Both the position numbers and the translations under genes were made by a program. The notes under the pieces are model-generated. The model searched no databases and was not told the DNA's origin. It saw only the letters and a program-made list of their open reading frames with translations. Source: Blattamonas nauphoetae (Eukaryota > Preaxostyla > Oxymonadida). Taken from it: a stretch of 64,000 bases of DNA. Where the stretch lies: contig JARBJD010000281.1 in NCBI GenBank assembly GCA_033064195.1, positions 1-64,000 on the forward strand, written 5' to 3'. Positions 35,925-45,306 of the stretch are shown here, piece by piece; within the stretch, counting starts at the first letter, position 1, and every line of letters begins with the position of its first letter.

Positions 35925-37581
35925 CTATTTTGATGATGCAAAGATCACAAACCGCAGAGTCCGCTGAGCAGGTGATCCTTCTTCCATTTCCACCTCCACA
36001 AGTCTCAGATGGCTTAAGCGTGGCAGCGACATCGGTGTGTCGTCTAACAGGAAGGAATGGATCGCCACCTTGGTAATAGACCCTCCACAAAACCGGTTTA
36101 ATTTATAAAACCGGCTTAATTCAGAAAAAAACAGAAGAGTCTTCAGAAATCGGTAGGGAGTTAAAATGAGGTATATAAGATACGAGAGGGAATATCTAAG
36201 GAAAATACTTCAACTGTAAAATGTTTGGACCGCTTTTCCAAAGAAAGGGTTGTTTGATCCACTTAATTCTGTCGTTAATATGACATCCACAAATCACATA
36301 CTTGTCGTTGGATCGTATCACTCTCCAACCTGTCAGCGATTTAGCCGAGTTTAACTCTGTCAATTGCAATCTCCTCAGCATGCCGAACATTGGGATCTCA
36401 AACTCATATTATCACACTTTCACGGTGGAAACGACCGCAGATATCGCTTCGCAAGCACCCACATACGTTGTTACACGAACTCTATCCACTTAACAATCGT
36501 AGGAACACGCAGGACAACCCAAATCATCGACGCAAAGTGGCCAAAATCCCAGCGTTTATTCAGTCACTCGCCTGACCGTCACGCTGGTTTAACTTCGAAA
36601 AGTGGAGGATACAGAGGCACCCGGCGCCTACAATCAAGTCAGGGATGGGGACGGCACAGAAGGGTTTGGACGAGCGGACAACATCTCTCGCAGTCGATGT
36701 GCACCGTCCAGGGAGGAAGTTAGCAAGAAAGAACGACACTCGAGTTGGAGTCGACAATCTAGCAATCGTAGTAGCGACGAGTTCGTTCTTGCCACGGTCA
36801 TATCCCATCTCGACAACGTCCTTCATAAACACTTCTCCAACGTAATACCAACCCTCTGACCACACAAACAATCAGATCCTGCAAGATGGATCATTTTCAT
36901 CAATTCACAATTCCCTCCATACATGTACCCACTACTTGCTGAGGCGACACCTGATCCCACTGCTCAGATCCTCGCAAGTGAGTATGGAATTGATTCGGAG
37001 AAGGATCAGAACAAGACGACGCACTGTCACAACAACTGATGAAAGGAGAGGCTGCATCTAAAGATACTTGTTTTCATTTCCCCATTCTTTGAAATCATTT
37101 TCATGTCATGTCTGAATTACTTCTGAACTTTTCACCCTAAATACCATTGTCAACGTGTAAATAAGAGTATCGAAGAAACAAATATCACACTATTGTTCGA
37201 ATTCTGGGCCTAGTCGAATAAAACCGGTTATTTATATTTTAGCCGGTTTTGTGGAGGGTCTATAAACTGTGTCGTGACCATTGCTGGGTTGTCGATGTTC
37301 GTCAAAGAGAAGGGATTGGCCAAAATGGAAATCTCTTGAGAGTAAAAGAATCGATCAGCTTGTTGTTTCGATGTGAAAGCGAGAATAGAAGGAGAGTGAG
37401 GAACATCACAAGCTTGATCGAGTTTGAAGGAACGATTCATGAACCACGAGTAAGTTTGAGAGAGGAGGAAGCGGAGGAGATTGAACAAGTTTGGTTGGAA
37501 ACAGTCCCTTTCTCGGCAGAGATGAACACAAACGACGATGACGATGACCTGACGAAGATGGACAGAAGCGTTAATCTGCAC
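35925..37581 (-). pseudogene. captured gene fragment, split by nested TIR element
   Basis: A minus-strand frame reads from about 37581 down to 37263 (containing FNLLRFLLSQTYSWFMNRSF and FSLTNIDNPAMVTTQF). It resumes in phase on the other side of the nested element at 36076 (TKVAIHSFLLDDTPMSLPRL) and stops at 35925. The combined piece is about 155 codons, leucine-rich and helical, with no recognised domain. It does not resemble the receptor family, although it abuts a receptor fragment directly upstream on the same strand (37571-38281). The carrier element therefore joins parts of two genes. A complete start is not evident. Confidence 0.5.
36077..37262. mobile_element. 1.19 kb TIR element, TAA TSD (PIF/Harbinger-like)
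   Basis: The ends are TAGACCCTCCACAAAACCGG on the left and its inverted match on the right. They are flanked by TAA at 36074-36076 and 37263-37265. A 3-bp TAA duplication suits PIF/Harbinger elements. Minus-strand frames inside (36560-36871, with WYYVGEVFMKDVVEMGYDRG; 36196-36390) have coding character but no motif I can name. The element sits inside the larger 35644-38452 element, and the frame it interrupts resumes in phase. Confidence 0.7.
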
Positions 37582-38281
37582 TCGCCATTCTCACACTGTT
37601 GAAGCAGACCAGACTCAGTGTTGAACGGGTGGACGACACTTCGAGCATTGACGACTGTTCAGCTGATTCCACAATCTCCATCTTCGTCTTCGAGATCAAA
37701 AGGATTTCTGCAATCTCCCACGCGCGTTCTATCAGGAGACATGAACTTGCTTCTGTTCCACTGTTCTGCTCCGACGTGCCGGACACGTCCGAACACACGA
37801 AGAGTGTAAGTTCTGTCGGTTTTGATGGAGTTGTGATTTCAATTTCTTTCGACGGGATTGTGTCTCCTTCCGAGTTCGACACATCTGTCACACGAAACTT
37901 CGAGGAGAATGAAAGAGACTCGGGAAATCCAAGCTTCACTTCTTCACTCCTTCCCTCCGAACTCGACACCATCACTCCATCAACTGTGAAAGAATGGTTG
38001 AGCGTCAGTGTGAATCGCGAATCCGGAACGAGATTCTCACCAGAAATGATAATCCACATTCGAGTCTTCTGACCATTCGTGTCCACTGACGCTGATAAAA
38101 TCTGAGGCTGGGTGGGAGAGGAGAAAGGAGGATCGAATGTGGGTGTTCCTTCGACAAATCCAGTGTCAGTCCCTTTTGTGATCGACTTGATCGTGTACGT
38201 GTACCCAAATCGAAGAATGACAGACTGGAAAATGCAGAAAGGGCTCCCACCCTGGAGAAAGACTGAATGGAGGTGGATCAC
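37571..38281 (-). pseudogene. captured receptor-family fragment
   Basis: A 236-codon minus-strand frame. It contains the end of one Ig-like module, one complete module (TQPQILSASVDTNGQKTRMW through SNSEGDTIPSKEIEITTPSK), and the entry to the C-terminal beta-helix, SGTEASSCLLIERAWEIAEI. This last piece corresponds to ARPCKTMDEAW in receptor A. The fragment stops before the helix proper and has no signal peptide, membrane span or pseudokinase. It lies between the inverted repeats of the 2.8 kb element and is best explained as a captured piece of a receptor gene. Confidence 0.7.
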
Positions 38282-38439
38282 TGAATTTCCCTTCCTTCAA
38301 TCTGATTCTAGGTTCATTTCTGATTTTGGAATAAAGAAACTGATGCAAATAAAGACGTGAAGTGTGAATGGACCGAGAAGACCGTAACTCTGACTGATGG
38401 GTTTGATCGAGTGGGATTGGATATAGATGGATCGACGGA

Positions 38440-39009
38440 TTGGATATAGTCAACCCGCTCACAGACGAAAATACTCGACTGAAGGCACACTTCCAGCTGA
38501 CAGACCAAGTTCCAGAAGTCTCCAAAGAGGCTGTCGACAACACTATCGACTTCCTGCTGTTCTGCTTTCCCAGCTCAAAAGTCGTCAATCAAACGTTCCC
38601 TCCACACACCACTATCCTCCAAATCAAGCACGTTCTCACTTGTTATCTGAATGTGTCCCCGTATTGTATGACAATCGTGTTCGTGGCTGATGAACTTAGC
38701 GACTCCACCACGCTGTCAGAAATCTCATTCACTGACGTCCACCAACTCAATGTGATTGTCAACGAATCAAACAACCATATCACAGTCACGATTAACTATC
38801 AGGACCATGAAAAGCAGAAGGTGACACTCTTGCGATCTGATAATGTGGATGAGCTGAGAAGACAGATAGCTACGCTGTACAACCTTCATCCCTCATCCAT
38901 CCAAATTGTACATGATGGCAGATCTCTTATCGACTTCAGACACACAATCGAACAGGACGGAATTCATGACGGTTCTGATATCTTCATCATTCGCCAAATT
39001 CTCGGTTAA
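38440..39009 (+). CDS. tandem ubiquitin-like domain protein, 5' truncated
   Basis: The open frame runs to a TAA at 39009 and encodes about 189 residues with two ubiquitin-like folds. The first is roughly residues 48-110 (TILQIKHVLTCYLNVSPYCM, then ELSDSTTLSEI and HQLNVIV). The second is roughly 114-189 (ITVTINYQDHEKQKVTLLRS, VDELRRQIATLYNLHPSSIQ, then IVHDGRSL and SDIFIIRQILG). The C-terminus ends ILG without the GG needed for conjugation, so it is likelier a non-conjugated ubiquitin-like protein or adaptor. No ATG lies upstream in frame before a stop at 38404. The frame begins inside the inverted repeat ending at 38452, so the original start was probably lost or displaced by that element. 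The first internal ATG is near 38668. Confidence 0.6.
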   Translation: MDIVNPLTDENTRLKAHFQLTDQVPEVSKEAVDNTIDFLLFCFPSSKVVNQTFPPHTTILQIKHVLTCYLNVSPYCMTIVFVADELSDSTTLSEISFTDVHQLNVIVNESNNHITVTINYQDHEKQKVTLLRSDNVDELRRQIATLYNLHPSSIQIVHDGRSLIDFRHTIEQDGIHDGSDIFIIRQILG

Positions 39010-39258
39010 TTTCATCTCAATTAGTTCCATGCTCTGATTCTACCAACTGGATTCCATCAAATATTGATTAAACATCAGAAAATGACAATGTGAAAAACTT
39101 CAAGGTTTTTCTTGGATTGGGAAGGGTGAATAGACCGTTCTGTTCAGAATCATAATTTCAATCAAAGTATGGGGCTGAGTTGATCAGACCAAACTTGATT
39201 TTTTCTTTCCTCTGCTCAACAACATCAAGTCCCCTTCCCAATCTTTCGAACTCTCTCC

Positions 39259-41841
39259 ATGTGCCTACTACTCATTTTTCTTTCGATCTCGGGAGTTTCG
39301 CTTTCCTCTGGGACAATTCAACTCACCGATTTTCTAGGGCTGTTTTGTCAAAAGGACAATTATCATGCGATTGATGATATCCTCCACCTGCCTAATACCA
39401 GAGTTACATGCTTGAATTTTGAAGTGATGTCATCGTATCTATCGTTGAATGGACAGAACGACACAACAATCATTGTCGAACCGTCTCGTTCAAACGAACA
39501 TCCCATCTCGACGCAACAACGATCCAATCAACACATCAATCAAAATCGCCTTTTCTCAGTCAGAAATTCAACATTCTCCATCTCCCAAGTAAGAATGGAA
39601 CTCGATCACAAAACGACAAACTCAGAAGTGCTATTTGCCTCGATTTGTTCATCCATTGCTTGTGCATCACATATTGAGTTCATCCGAAGTGGTTGGGGAC
39701 CATTGATGACTCTTAAGAGGATGGAGGAGCTCCCGAACGTGGATTCGTCAATCACGCTCACGAACTGTACGATCCACTCAAAATCAGGCCGAATGGGGGC
39801 AGTTTTGTCCGATGATAGGGGATTGGAGGGACAAGAAAGGATCTTCCTGTCAATTTTGAACAGCAATGCGGAGAACCAACAGATCATTGGACACGATGGG
39901 ATTGGAGTGGGGGAAGGAGCGGACAGAAGACCATTTTTGGGACTTTCAGGAATCTCGACGGCATTCATCGGAATCTCGTTTTGGAATGTTTCGTCGCTTC
40001 CTGGTTCTGTCCCTTCCGCCTCGCCATCGTTTCGCCAACAAATGATTGGGAGCTCGGTTTGGGGAAGCAACAACCATCTGAGCGGATCGACAGTGCGGGA
40101 CATGAACAGTGGAGGGAGTGTGCTGTGTTCGAACACGACATTCAGCTGGTGCAGCACAACATCCGAAGAGCGACCTTCCTCCTCTCAACGCCATCCTTCG
40201 TCACTCTTCTCCAACGAAAATGTTATCACCAACAAAACTTTTGATGGAAGAGATGAAAATGTCAATTACACTCACCGGAACGTCGCAATCACCACAAAAT
40301 TCGACTACTGTACATTCTAAAACATGAACTACGAAACTGAAGAGCATCTGGACGGCGGATCAGCTTTGATTCTCTCCACAGATGCAAATGATCTAACCCT
40401 TCACAATTCCAAATTTATCAATTGCTCAGTTACATGCACAAAAGTGGGTTTGTCCATCGATGGTGGATGCGTTCTCATGAGAGGATCGTTCTCCCATCGC
40501 ATCAGTTCATCTCTCTCCGTCTCGTCATGTTCATTCACTGATTGGTATCCTGGATCTGTGTCTTACAGCTATCCAAACGGTGGTGGTGTTGGAATCTCGT
40601 ACACATCCACGTCTCACTCCATTGTGAACTCCAATTTCACCCTAACCAGAGGAAAGGCACATCATTCCAACGGTGGATTCATCTCCGTCAAAGTTCTGGA
40701 AGACTCTTCTGCGCTTCTCACAATCTCCAACTGCCGTCTGAAGGGAGATGGACTCACAAGCGACGATTGTCTCCACATTCTCAACTGTGCATTCGTGTCA
40801 GGTGGATTGAGCATCTGCGATACCGAAATTGTCAACACAACCTCCGTCTTCAGAATCAAAACAGTCTCGGGAGCCAGACCAATTGTGGTGACACGATCAC
40901 TTTTTGTCAATGGATCGCTGGTGGTTGAATCAGATGTCATCACACAGCACGACCCTCTCCTCATCGTCGACTGCTCTCTGACCCAATTCAGAGTGGAATC
41001 AACCAAATCATCGCCCGACTTCTGTTCTGTCGGAACTGTTTTCAACACACTTCCCAATTCGTCCATGTATGAACTCATCAATCCAGCAGGCCCATGTTTC
41101 ATGATCTTCCAAAGCTGCAAGTTCGAAGGTTGTGAGGCCAGCAGATACGCAATGATATCCTATTCCAAATCCATCTCTCTCACGATGGACACGTGTGTCG
41201 TGAAAGACTGTGTTGCAACAGGATCAAAATCATCGTTGTTCTCTCTTACAAATTCCGCATTCAGGGCATTTTCTTGCAATTTCACCAACCTCACTGGAAC
41301 GTACTCGACTTTGTTTCTCATCGAGACGAATGGGTCTGTTCTTCTGGAAGATTGTCGATTTGAGCTCGAACAGTCAACTCTGGCAGATTTCCGATTCAAC
41401 AAAGCTTCACCTTCTCTTCTCAACACATCTTCGATCGTTGGCTGCACGTCGAATCGGGAGATCAGAATGACAACTGACGGTAAGACTTTGACCAACTGTC
41501 CTCTCTTCACCGTCATTGAGACTCCAAAAGCAAATGATGAGATCAAACTGAAGGTGGACACGGATGAAAATGGAAATCCGATCGAAACGATGGACACACT
41601 TTGGATAGAAATTCAGTCACTTGTGTCAGACAGTTCGACCATCCTATCGCTCTCCGATGGGTCATTCACCGAAAGTGAAATCCTGTCGATCCAAACAGAT
41701 GTGGATATCGTTGGAAACGGGACAGAATCTGTCCACGTCACACTTGACGAATCATCTCGTCCTCACACAACACAGTTGACAGCAGAACTCGAAGTCAAGG
41801 CTGGTGCCAACCTGAAACTTCGCTCGATGACTATTATTCCT
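39259..41841 (+). pseudogene. receptor C segment 1: signal peptide and first beta-helix
   Basis: The ATG at 39259 starts MCLLLIFLSISGVSLSSGTI, a signal peptide. The following 840 codons are beta-helix rungs (GSVLCSNTTFSWC, DGGSALILS, SCSFTDWYPG, NGGGVGISYTS, CKFEGCEASR) and an extended stretch ending LKLRSMTIIP. One TAA at 40318-40320 interrupts an otherwise continuous frame (TKFDYCTF before, NMNYETEEHL after). The segment ends where the DIRS-type element begins. Confidence 0.75.
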
Positions 41842-41898
41842 TTTAAACAAACCGAGGTTCCTTCCAGCGAGATGTGGTCTGTAATGGGCTTCGGTCCA
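41842..41898 (+). repeat. left terminal repeat of DIRS-type element
   Basis: Begins TTTAAACAAACCGAGGTTCC. The next roughly 50 bases are an almost exact inverted match of 46513-46563. Confidence 0.85.
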
Positions 41899-42152
41899 AA
41901 TTGTGAACCGTATGGAAGAGAAACACTTCAATGAGAAACATTAAACTCCCATTTTTTCCAATCACAGGGAAATCCTCAGTGATGGAGACTGTCGGTTACG
42001 ACGAAAGGAAGGAAACAAAAAAGTTAGTGCTTGTAACAGAAAATCCCCAACGGAGAGCAAAAAACTGTTACAAGTCTTGTAAAAAGAGTGTCCCAAAGGG
42101 GGCACGAAGAACTGGTCATCTGCTTCCTCGCGGCTTGTGGAAGCAGGTAAAC

Positions 42153-42225
42153 GAAGGAACCTCGGTTTGTTTAAAGCACCGCCCCTCCGGTAGGTGCATC
42201 CCAAACCTCGGTTCCTTCCAGCGAG
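42153..42225 (+). repeat. internal complementary region of DIRS-type element
   Basis: The first 23 bases complement the extreme left end of the element, and the next 50 complement the extreme right end. They meet at TTTAAA|GCACC. This composite sequence is diagnostic of DIRS-type elements, where it bridges the ends during circle formation. Confidence 0.85.
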
Positions 42226-42320
42226 CCTTGAAAGAATCAAAAAAGGAAAGAAAGAGAAGTGTATGAAGAATATTAATAGAGCATCCCTGCGATGCTGGGT
42301 AATCCACTTCGACATAGCCA

Positions 42321-45260
42321 CTAGTCCTCTGGTAGACCGTGATTCCCCGTCAGGGGCTGCCACCAAGCCGCGGCGAGGGTCGAGCCAGCGCCCTCGTACA
42401 GTACGGGTCTAGCGTAGTACTCGTCAGCTGTCGTGGAGCCAGGGCTCCAACCCACGTGCGCATTGAGCATTCGTAAGCTCACACGTCTCTCCAGACGCAG
42501 GTAGCTGATCGCCGCATGCTTAATCGTGTAGGGGCCGTAGTTCGAAGCCAGACCGAGTTCAGTGAGAACCATCTTGAGCTTGTCGGTGACTCTCTGCTGA
42601 CTCAGTGCTTTGCCGTTCGTAAAGTCAATCCACACTTTGTCGAGTTCCGCGTAGGGAAGGTCCGCGAGCCGTGGTGTAGCTGCCATGACGTTCTGTCGGT
42701 GCTGACGAAGAGCAACGAACGGTGAGTACTCGGGAGGACCCTCGTCCCTGATGTATCGTTGGTGGTATGCTTGCTGGTTCTGCTTCTGCTTGATTGAGAT
42801 GATCACGTGGTTGATGCCGCCGTCGGTCGTGGGCCTCGGCCATTCCACTCGCTTCCATTTCAATGCGAGAAGTTCTTCCCGACGACAACATGAGTATGCC
42901 AAGATCAACGCCATTGTCCTTGTCTGCTGCAGGTCTTCGTCTGAGGCCGCCGCGTCGTAGGAGTCTCTCGCCCAGGCTAGTAGCAGATTGATGTCCCACA
43001 TGTCAGTATAGAAGGGTTGCGTGCTTCGAGGCTTCTTCCTTGCAATTAGTCGCTGCATTGAGCGGAGAGCTGTCTTCTCTTGAGCAAGACATGGATGAAA
43101 GAGCTGCAAGCTTGCTTTGACGTTCGTGACGAGCTGAGGTGGAGAAGTAGGAGCGTCTCTGAAACGTGCCTCGAGGTAGAGTGCAAACTCCGAAAGAATC
43201 TTCTGGATGTTGGTATCCCGATTGATCAGGAAGGGTTCTGAGTAATTTTTCTCTCCACAGAAGGACTCGAAAAGAGTCCAAGCTCGTTTCCATCTGCTCT
43301 GCGACTTGTATCGCCCTTCTTCCAACTGGATCAGGGCCTCCTCCCAATTGTCCGCCTTGCAGAGTCTCCTGAAGAACGGAGAGGGAGGATCGCCGATCAC
43401 TCGAGGAGAGTGGCTAGTATCTGCCCCGGAGGGAGTTTCAGATCTTCGAGTAGAGTGTCGAGAGCCGCCATCTGGGTGTACTCCCCCAATTCCATCTGCT
43501 TGCAGTTCAGTTGACCAAGAAGAGTTGACCAAGGTTGGCCCTTCCACGAAGGGGTGATCAGGACAGACCGCCGAGGCCTCTGAGTGAGCAGCTTCCTCAC
43601 TACCTTCACGATCAGGAGAATGGGAGGGTGAATCAGAAGATCTGTCATCTCTGACCAATTTAGGAACATCACCCCCCTTCCAGCTCCTGCGTCTTCCTCG
43701 GAGAGAGAGAAGAACGCTTCGCATTGTCTGTTCTTGGCGCTCGCGAACATGTCCGTCCGTGGAACGAAGTTCCATTCGACTCTGAGTTTTTCCATTGCTT
43801 GTGGGAGAAGATGATATTCGCCATGAGGCGGGAGGCGAGATAGCGCGTCCGAGATCCCGTTCGCTTTGCCTGGGAGATGATGGATTGAAGAGAGGCGGAA
43901 ATTGAGGCGTTTGAATGTTTCCAGTACAGTTCTGGTAATGTGTAGGAGTGGCTGGCCGGCTCGTTGTCTTCGAAGATTGTGGACTGTCGCAGTGTTGTCC
44001 GAGAGGAAGGAGACGGATTCGACTTGGGCTGACCTGAGATGAGGAGTCGCTGCGAGGAGGGCCTGACGAACAGCGGCTGTCTCTTTCCAGTTGCTTGTCT
44101 GGCTGCGATCCTTGTCGCCCCAGAGACCGTGGAAGTAGACAGTTGAGCCATTCATCTGGAGAACCGCGCCCCAGCCCGTGGGACTGGCGTCCGTTGTAAT
44201 CAGGGCTTGTGCTTCGGTTGGCCTGAAGGAGAGCGGTAGGTTGTGTTTCAGTCTCCGTTTCCAGAATTGTGTCTCTCCCAAGAGTTGGGGATTCAGTTGA
44301 ACTCGTCCCCTCCAACCGTACCTCCTGACCGCAGTCGAGAGAAAGGAGTGGTGCCGTCTGAGATACAGGCTCGTCTCCGGAATTGAGATCCGCAAGAAGT
44401 TGAGGGAGCCGATTAAGCCCGCAAGGCGTTTGACTGGGGTCTCCTCTCTGTTCAGGCACAGCTTCGTGTGCGATTTGAGGTTGCTGCGAATGTTCCTGCG
44501 TCTCGAATCTGTCAGTCTGACCGTCTGCGTTGAAGAGTTGATCGCCCAACCCAAGAATTCCACCTCTTGGCTGGGCTGGAGTCGGCATTTGCTCTCTGAT
44601 ATCACAAACCCAAGCTCGCGGAGTCTGCTGACTGCCCGTTCTGTCTTCGTGCTGGCCTCTTCCTTGGTATCGCTGATCAAGAGCAGGTCGTCCAAATAGA
44701 AGACGATTGAGATATTCAGCTCCGTTCGGAGCGCTTTGACTGCCAGCTTCATTGTATCTGAGAAGGTGTGAGGCGCTGTTGCCAGGCCGAAGGGGAGGGC
44801 GTTGAATTGGTATGTCTTGCCCTGAAACTGGAAACAGAGGTACTTCCTTAGCGGTTCGGCGAGGTGTATGTGAAGATAGGCAGACTGGATGTCCACCGTG
44901 GTCAGCCAAGCTCCCTCCTTGATCAACGGGAAGGCCGATTGTACACTCTCCATCTTGAAGTGTGACGTCCGGATCTCTCGGTTTAGTCTGGAAGCATCGA
45001 TGATCTTGCGATGCTTCCCTCCCTTCTTTCCGACCAAGAAGGTCGGAAGAATGAGGACTGCCGCTGAGGGAGGTATCTCCGAAACTGCCCCGATCTTCAC
45101 CTCCTCTGCGAGTAGCTGAGCATAAATTTCCATCTGTTGAGGGCTGCCGTGGAATGGGAGGGCCGGTTTGAGTTGCCGGAGTCGGTCGGGCGACTCCGGT
45201 TCCTTCCATTCCCAGCAGGCGCCGGATGCTATTAAAGTCTTCCCACCAATACTCTCCCAC
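42321..45260 (-). CDS. tyrosine recombinase frame of DIRS-type element
   Basis: A 979-codon minus-strand frame. The last 330 or so codons are a tyrosine recombinase (SCCRREELLALKWKRVEW, then YTIKHAAISYL and ADEYYARPV near the end). The first two thirds overlap the reverse transcriptase frame in a different register and have the Pro/Ser/Gly-rich composition of an overlapping frame. Such overlap of the recombinase and reverse transcriptase frames is usual in this family. The true start of the recombinase may therefore be well inside the frame. Confidence 0.8.
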   Translation of the reverse strand: MGEYWWEDFNSIRRLLGMEGTGVARPTPATQTGPPIPRQPSTDGNLCSATRRGGEDRGSFGDTSLSGSPHSSDLLGRKEGREASQDHRCFQTKPRDPDVTLQDGECTIGLPVDQGGSLADHGGHPVCLSSHTPRRTAKEVPLFPVSGQDIPIQRPPLRPGNSASHLLRYNEAGSQSAPNGAEYLNRLLFGRPALDQRYQGRGQHEDRTGSQQTPRAWVCDIREQMPTPAQPRGGILGLGDQLFNADGQTDRFETQEHSQQPQIAHEAVPEQRGDPSQTPCGLNRLPQLLADLNSGDEPVSQTAPLLSLDCGQEVRLEGTSSTESPTLGRDTILETETETQPTALLQANRSTSPDYNGRQSHGLGRGSPDEWLNCLLPRSLGRQGSQPDKQLERDSRCSSGPPRSDSSSQVSPSRIRLLPLGQHCDSPQSSKTTSRPATPTHYQNCTGNIQTPQFPPLFNPSSPRQSERDLGRAISPPASWRISSSPTSNGKTQSRMELRSTDGHVRERQEQTMRSVLLSLRGRRRSWKGGDVPKLVRDDRSSDSPSHSPDREGSEEAAHSEASAVCPDHPFVEGPTLVNSSWSTELQADGIGGVHPDGGSRHSTRRSETPSGADTSHSPRVIGDPPSPFFRRLCKADNWEEALIQLEEGRYKSQSRWKRAWTLFESFCGEKNYSEPFLINRDTNIQKILSEFALYLEARFRDAPTSPPQLVTNVKASLQLFHPCLAQEKTALRSMQRLIARKKPRSTQPFYTDMWDINLLLAWARDSYDAAASDEDLQQTRTMALILAYSCCRREELLALKWKRVEWPRPTTDGGINHVIISIKQKQNQQAYHQRYIRDEGPPEYSPFVALRQHRQNVMAATPRLADLPYAELDKVWIDFTNGKALSQQRVTDKLKMVLTELGLASNYGPYTIKHAAISYLRLERRVSLRMLNAHVGWSPGSTTADEYYARPVLYEGAGSTLAAAWWQPLTGNHGLPED
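43397..45133 (-). CDS. reverse transcriptase/RNase H frame of DIRS-type element
   Basis: 578 codons. Reverse transcriptase motifs occur in order: KHRKIIDASRLNREI, LTTVDIQSAYLHIHL, YQFNALPFGLATAPHTFS and IVFYLDDLLLIS (the active-site YLDD). The RNase H part follows with ALITTDASPTGWGAVLQ, ETAAVRQALL, FLSDNTATVHNLR and PGKANGISDALSR. Lengths and order are as expected for a DIRS-type polyprotein. Confidence 0.9.
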   Translation of the reverse strand: MEIYAQLLAEEVKIGAVSEIPPSAAVLILPTFLVGKKGGKHRKIIDASRLNREIRTSHFKMESVQSAFPLIKEGAWLTTVDIQSAYLHIHLAEPLRKYLCFQFQGKTYQFNALPFGLATAPHTFSDTMKLAVKALRTELNISIVFYLDDLLLISDTKEEASTKTERAVSRLRELGFVISESKCRLQPSQEVEFLGWAINSSTQTVRLTDSRRRNIRSNLKSHTKLCLNREETPVKRLAGLIGSLNFLRISIPETSLYLRRHHSFLSTAVRRYGWRGRVQLNPQLLGETQFWKRRLKHNLPLSFRPTEAQALITTDASPTGWGAVLQMNGSTVYFHGLWGDKDRSQTSNWKETAAVRQALLAATPHLRSAQVESVSFLSDNTATVHNLRRQRAGQPLLHITRTVLETFKRLNFRLSSIHHLPGKANGISDALSRLPPHGEYHLLPQAMEKLRVEWNFVPRTDMFASAKNRQCEAFFSLSEEDAGAGRGVMFLNWSEMTDLLIHPPILLIVKVVRKLLTQRPRRSVLITPSWKGQPWSTLLGQLNCKQMELGEYTQMAALDTLLEDLKLPPGQILATLLE

Positions 45261-45306
45261 AGTGGGAGCCTGTCTGACAGTCTCCCAGTTATCTTCGTGT
45301 CCGCGA

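Larger units (their letters stand above)
35644..38452. mobile_element. 2.8 kb TIR element carrying gene fragments
   Basis: Inverted repeats of about 113 bp, almost identical (35644-35756 and 38341-38452), start TGACTATATCCAATCCGTCG and contain a second TATATCCAATCC. No target duplication is obvious. Between them are minus-strand pieces of two different genes and a nested 1.2 kb element. No transposase is recognised. It is best described as a non-autonomous element with captured gene fragments. The right end coincides with the truncated 5' end of the ubiquitin-like gene. Confidence 0.65.

Noticed and set aside
40318-40320. Alternative genetic code (TAA read as an amino acid, as in some oxymonads)
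   Set aside because: TGA stops at 4273 and 4960 and a TAG near 32909 also interrupt frames, frame changes occur too, and TAA ends the ubiquitin-like gene. Simple decay explains the pattern better.
42321-45260. Reading the whole 979-codon frame as one large recombinase
   Set aside because: The first two thirds overlap the reverse transcriptase frame and have shadow-like composition. Only the last third shows recombinase motifs.
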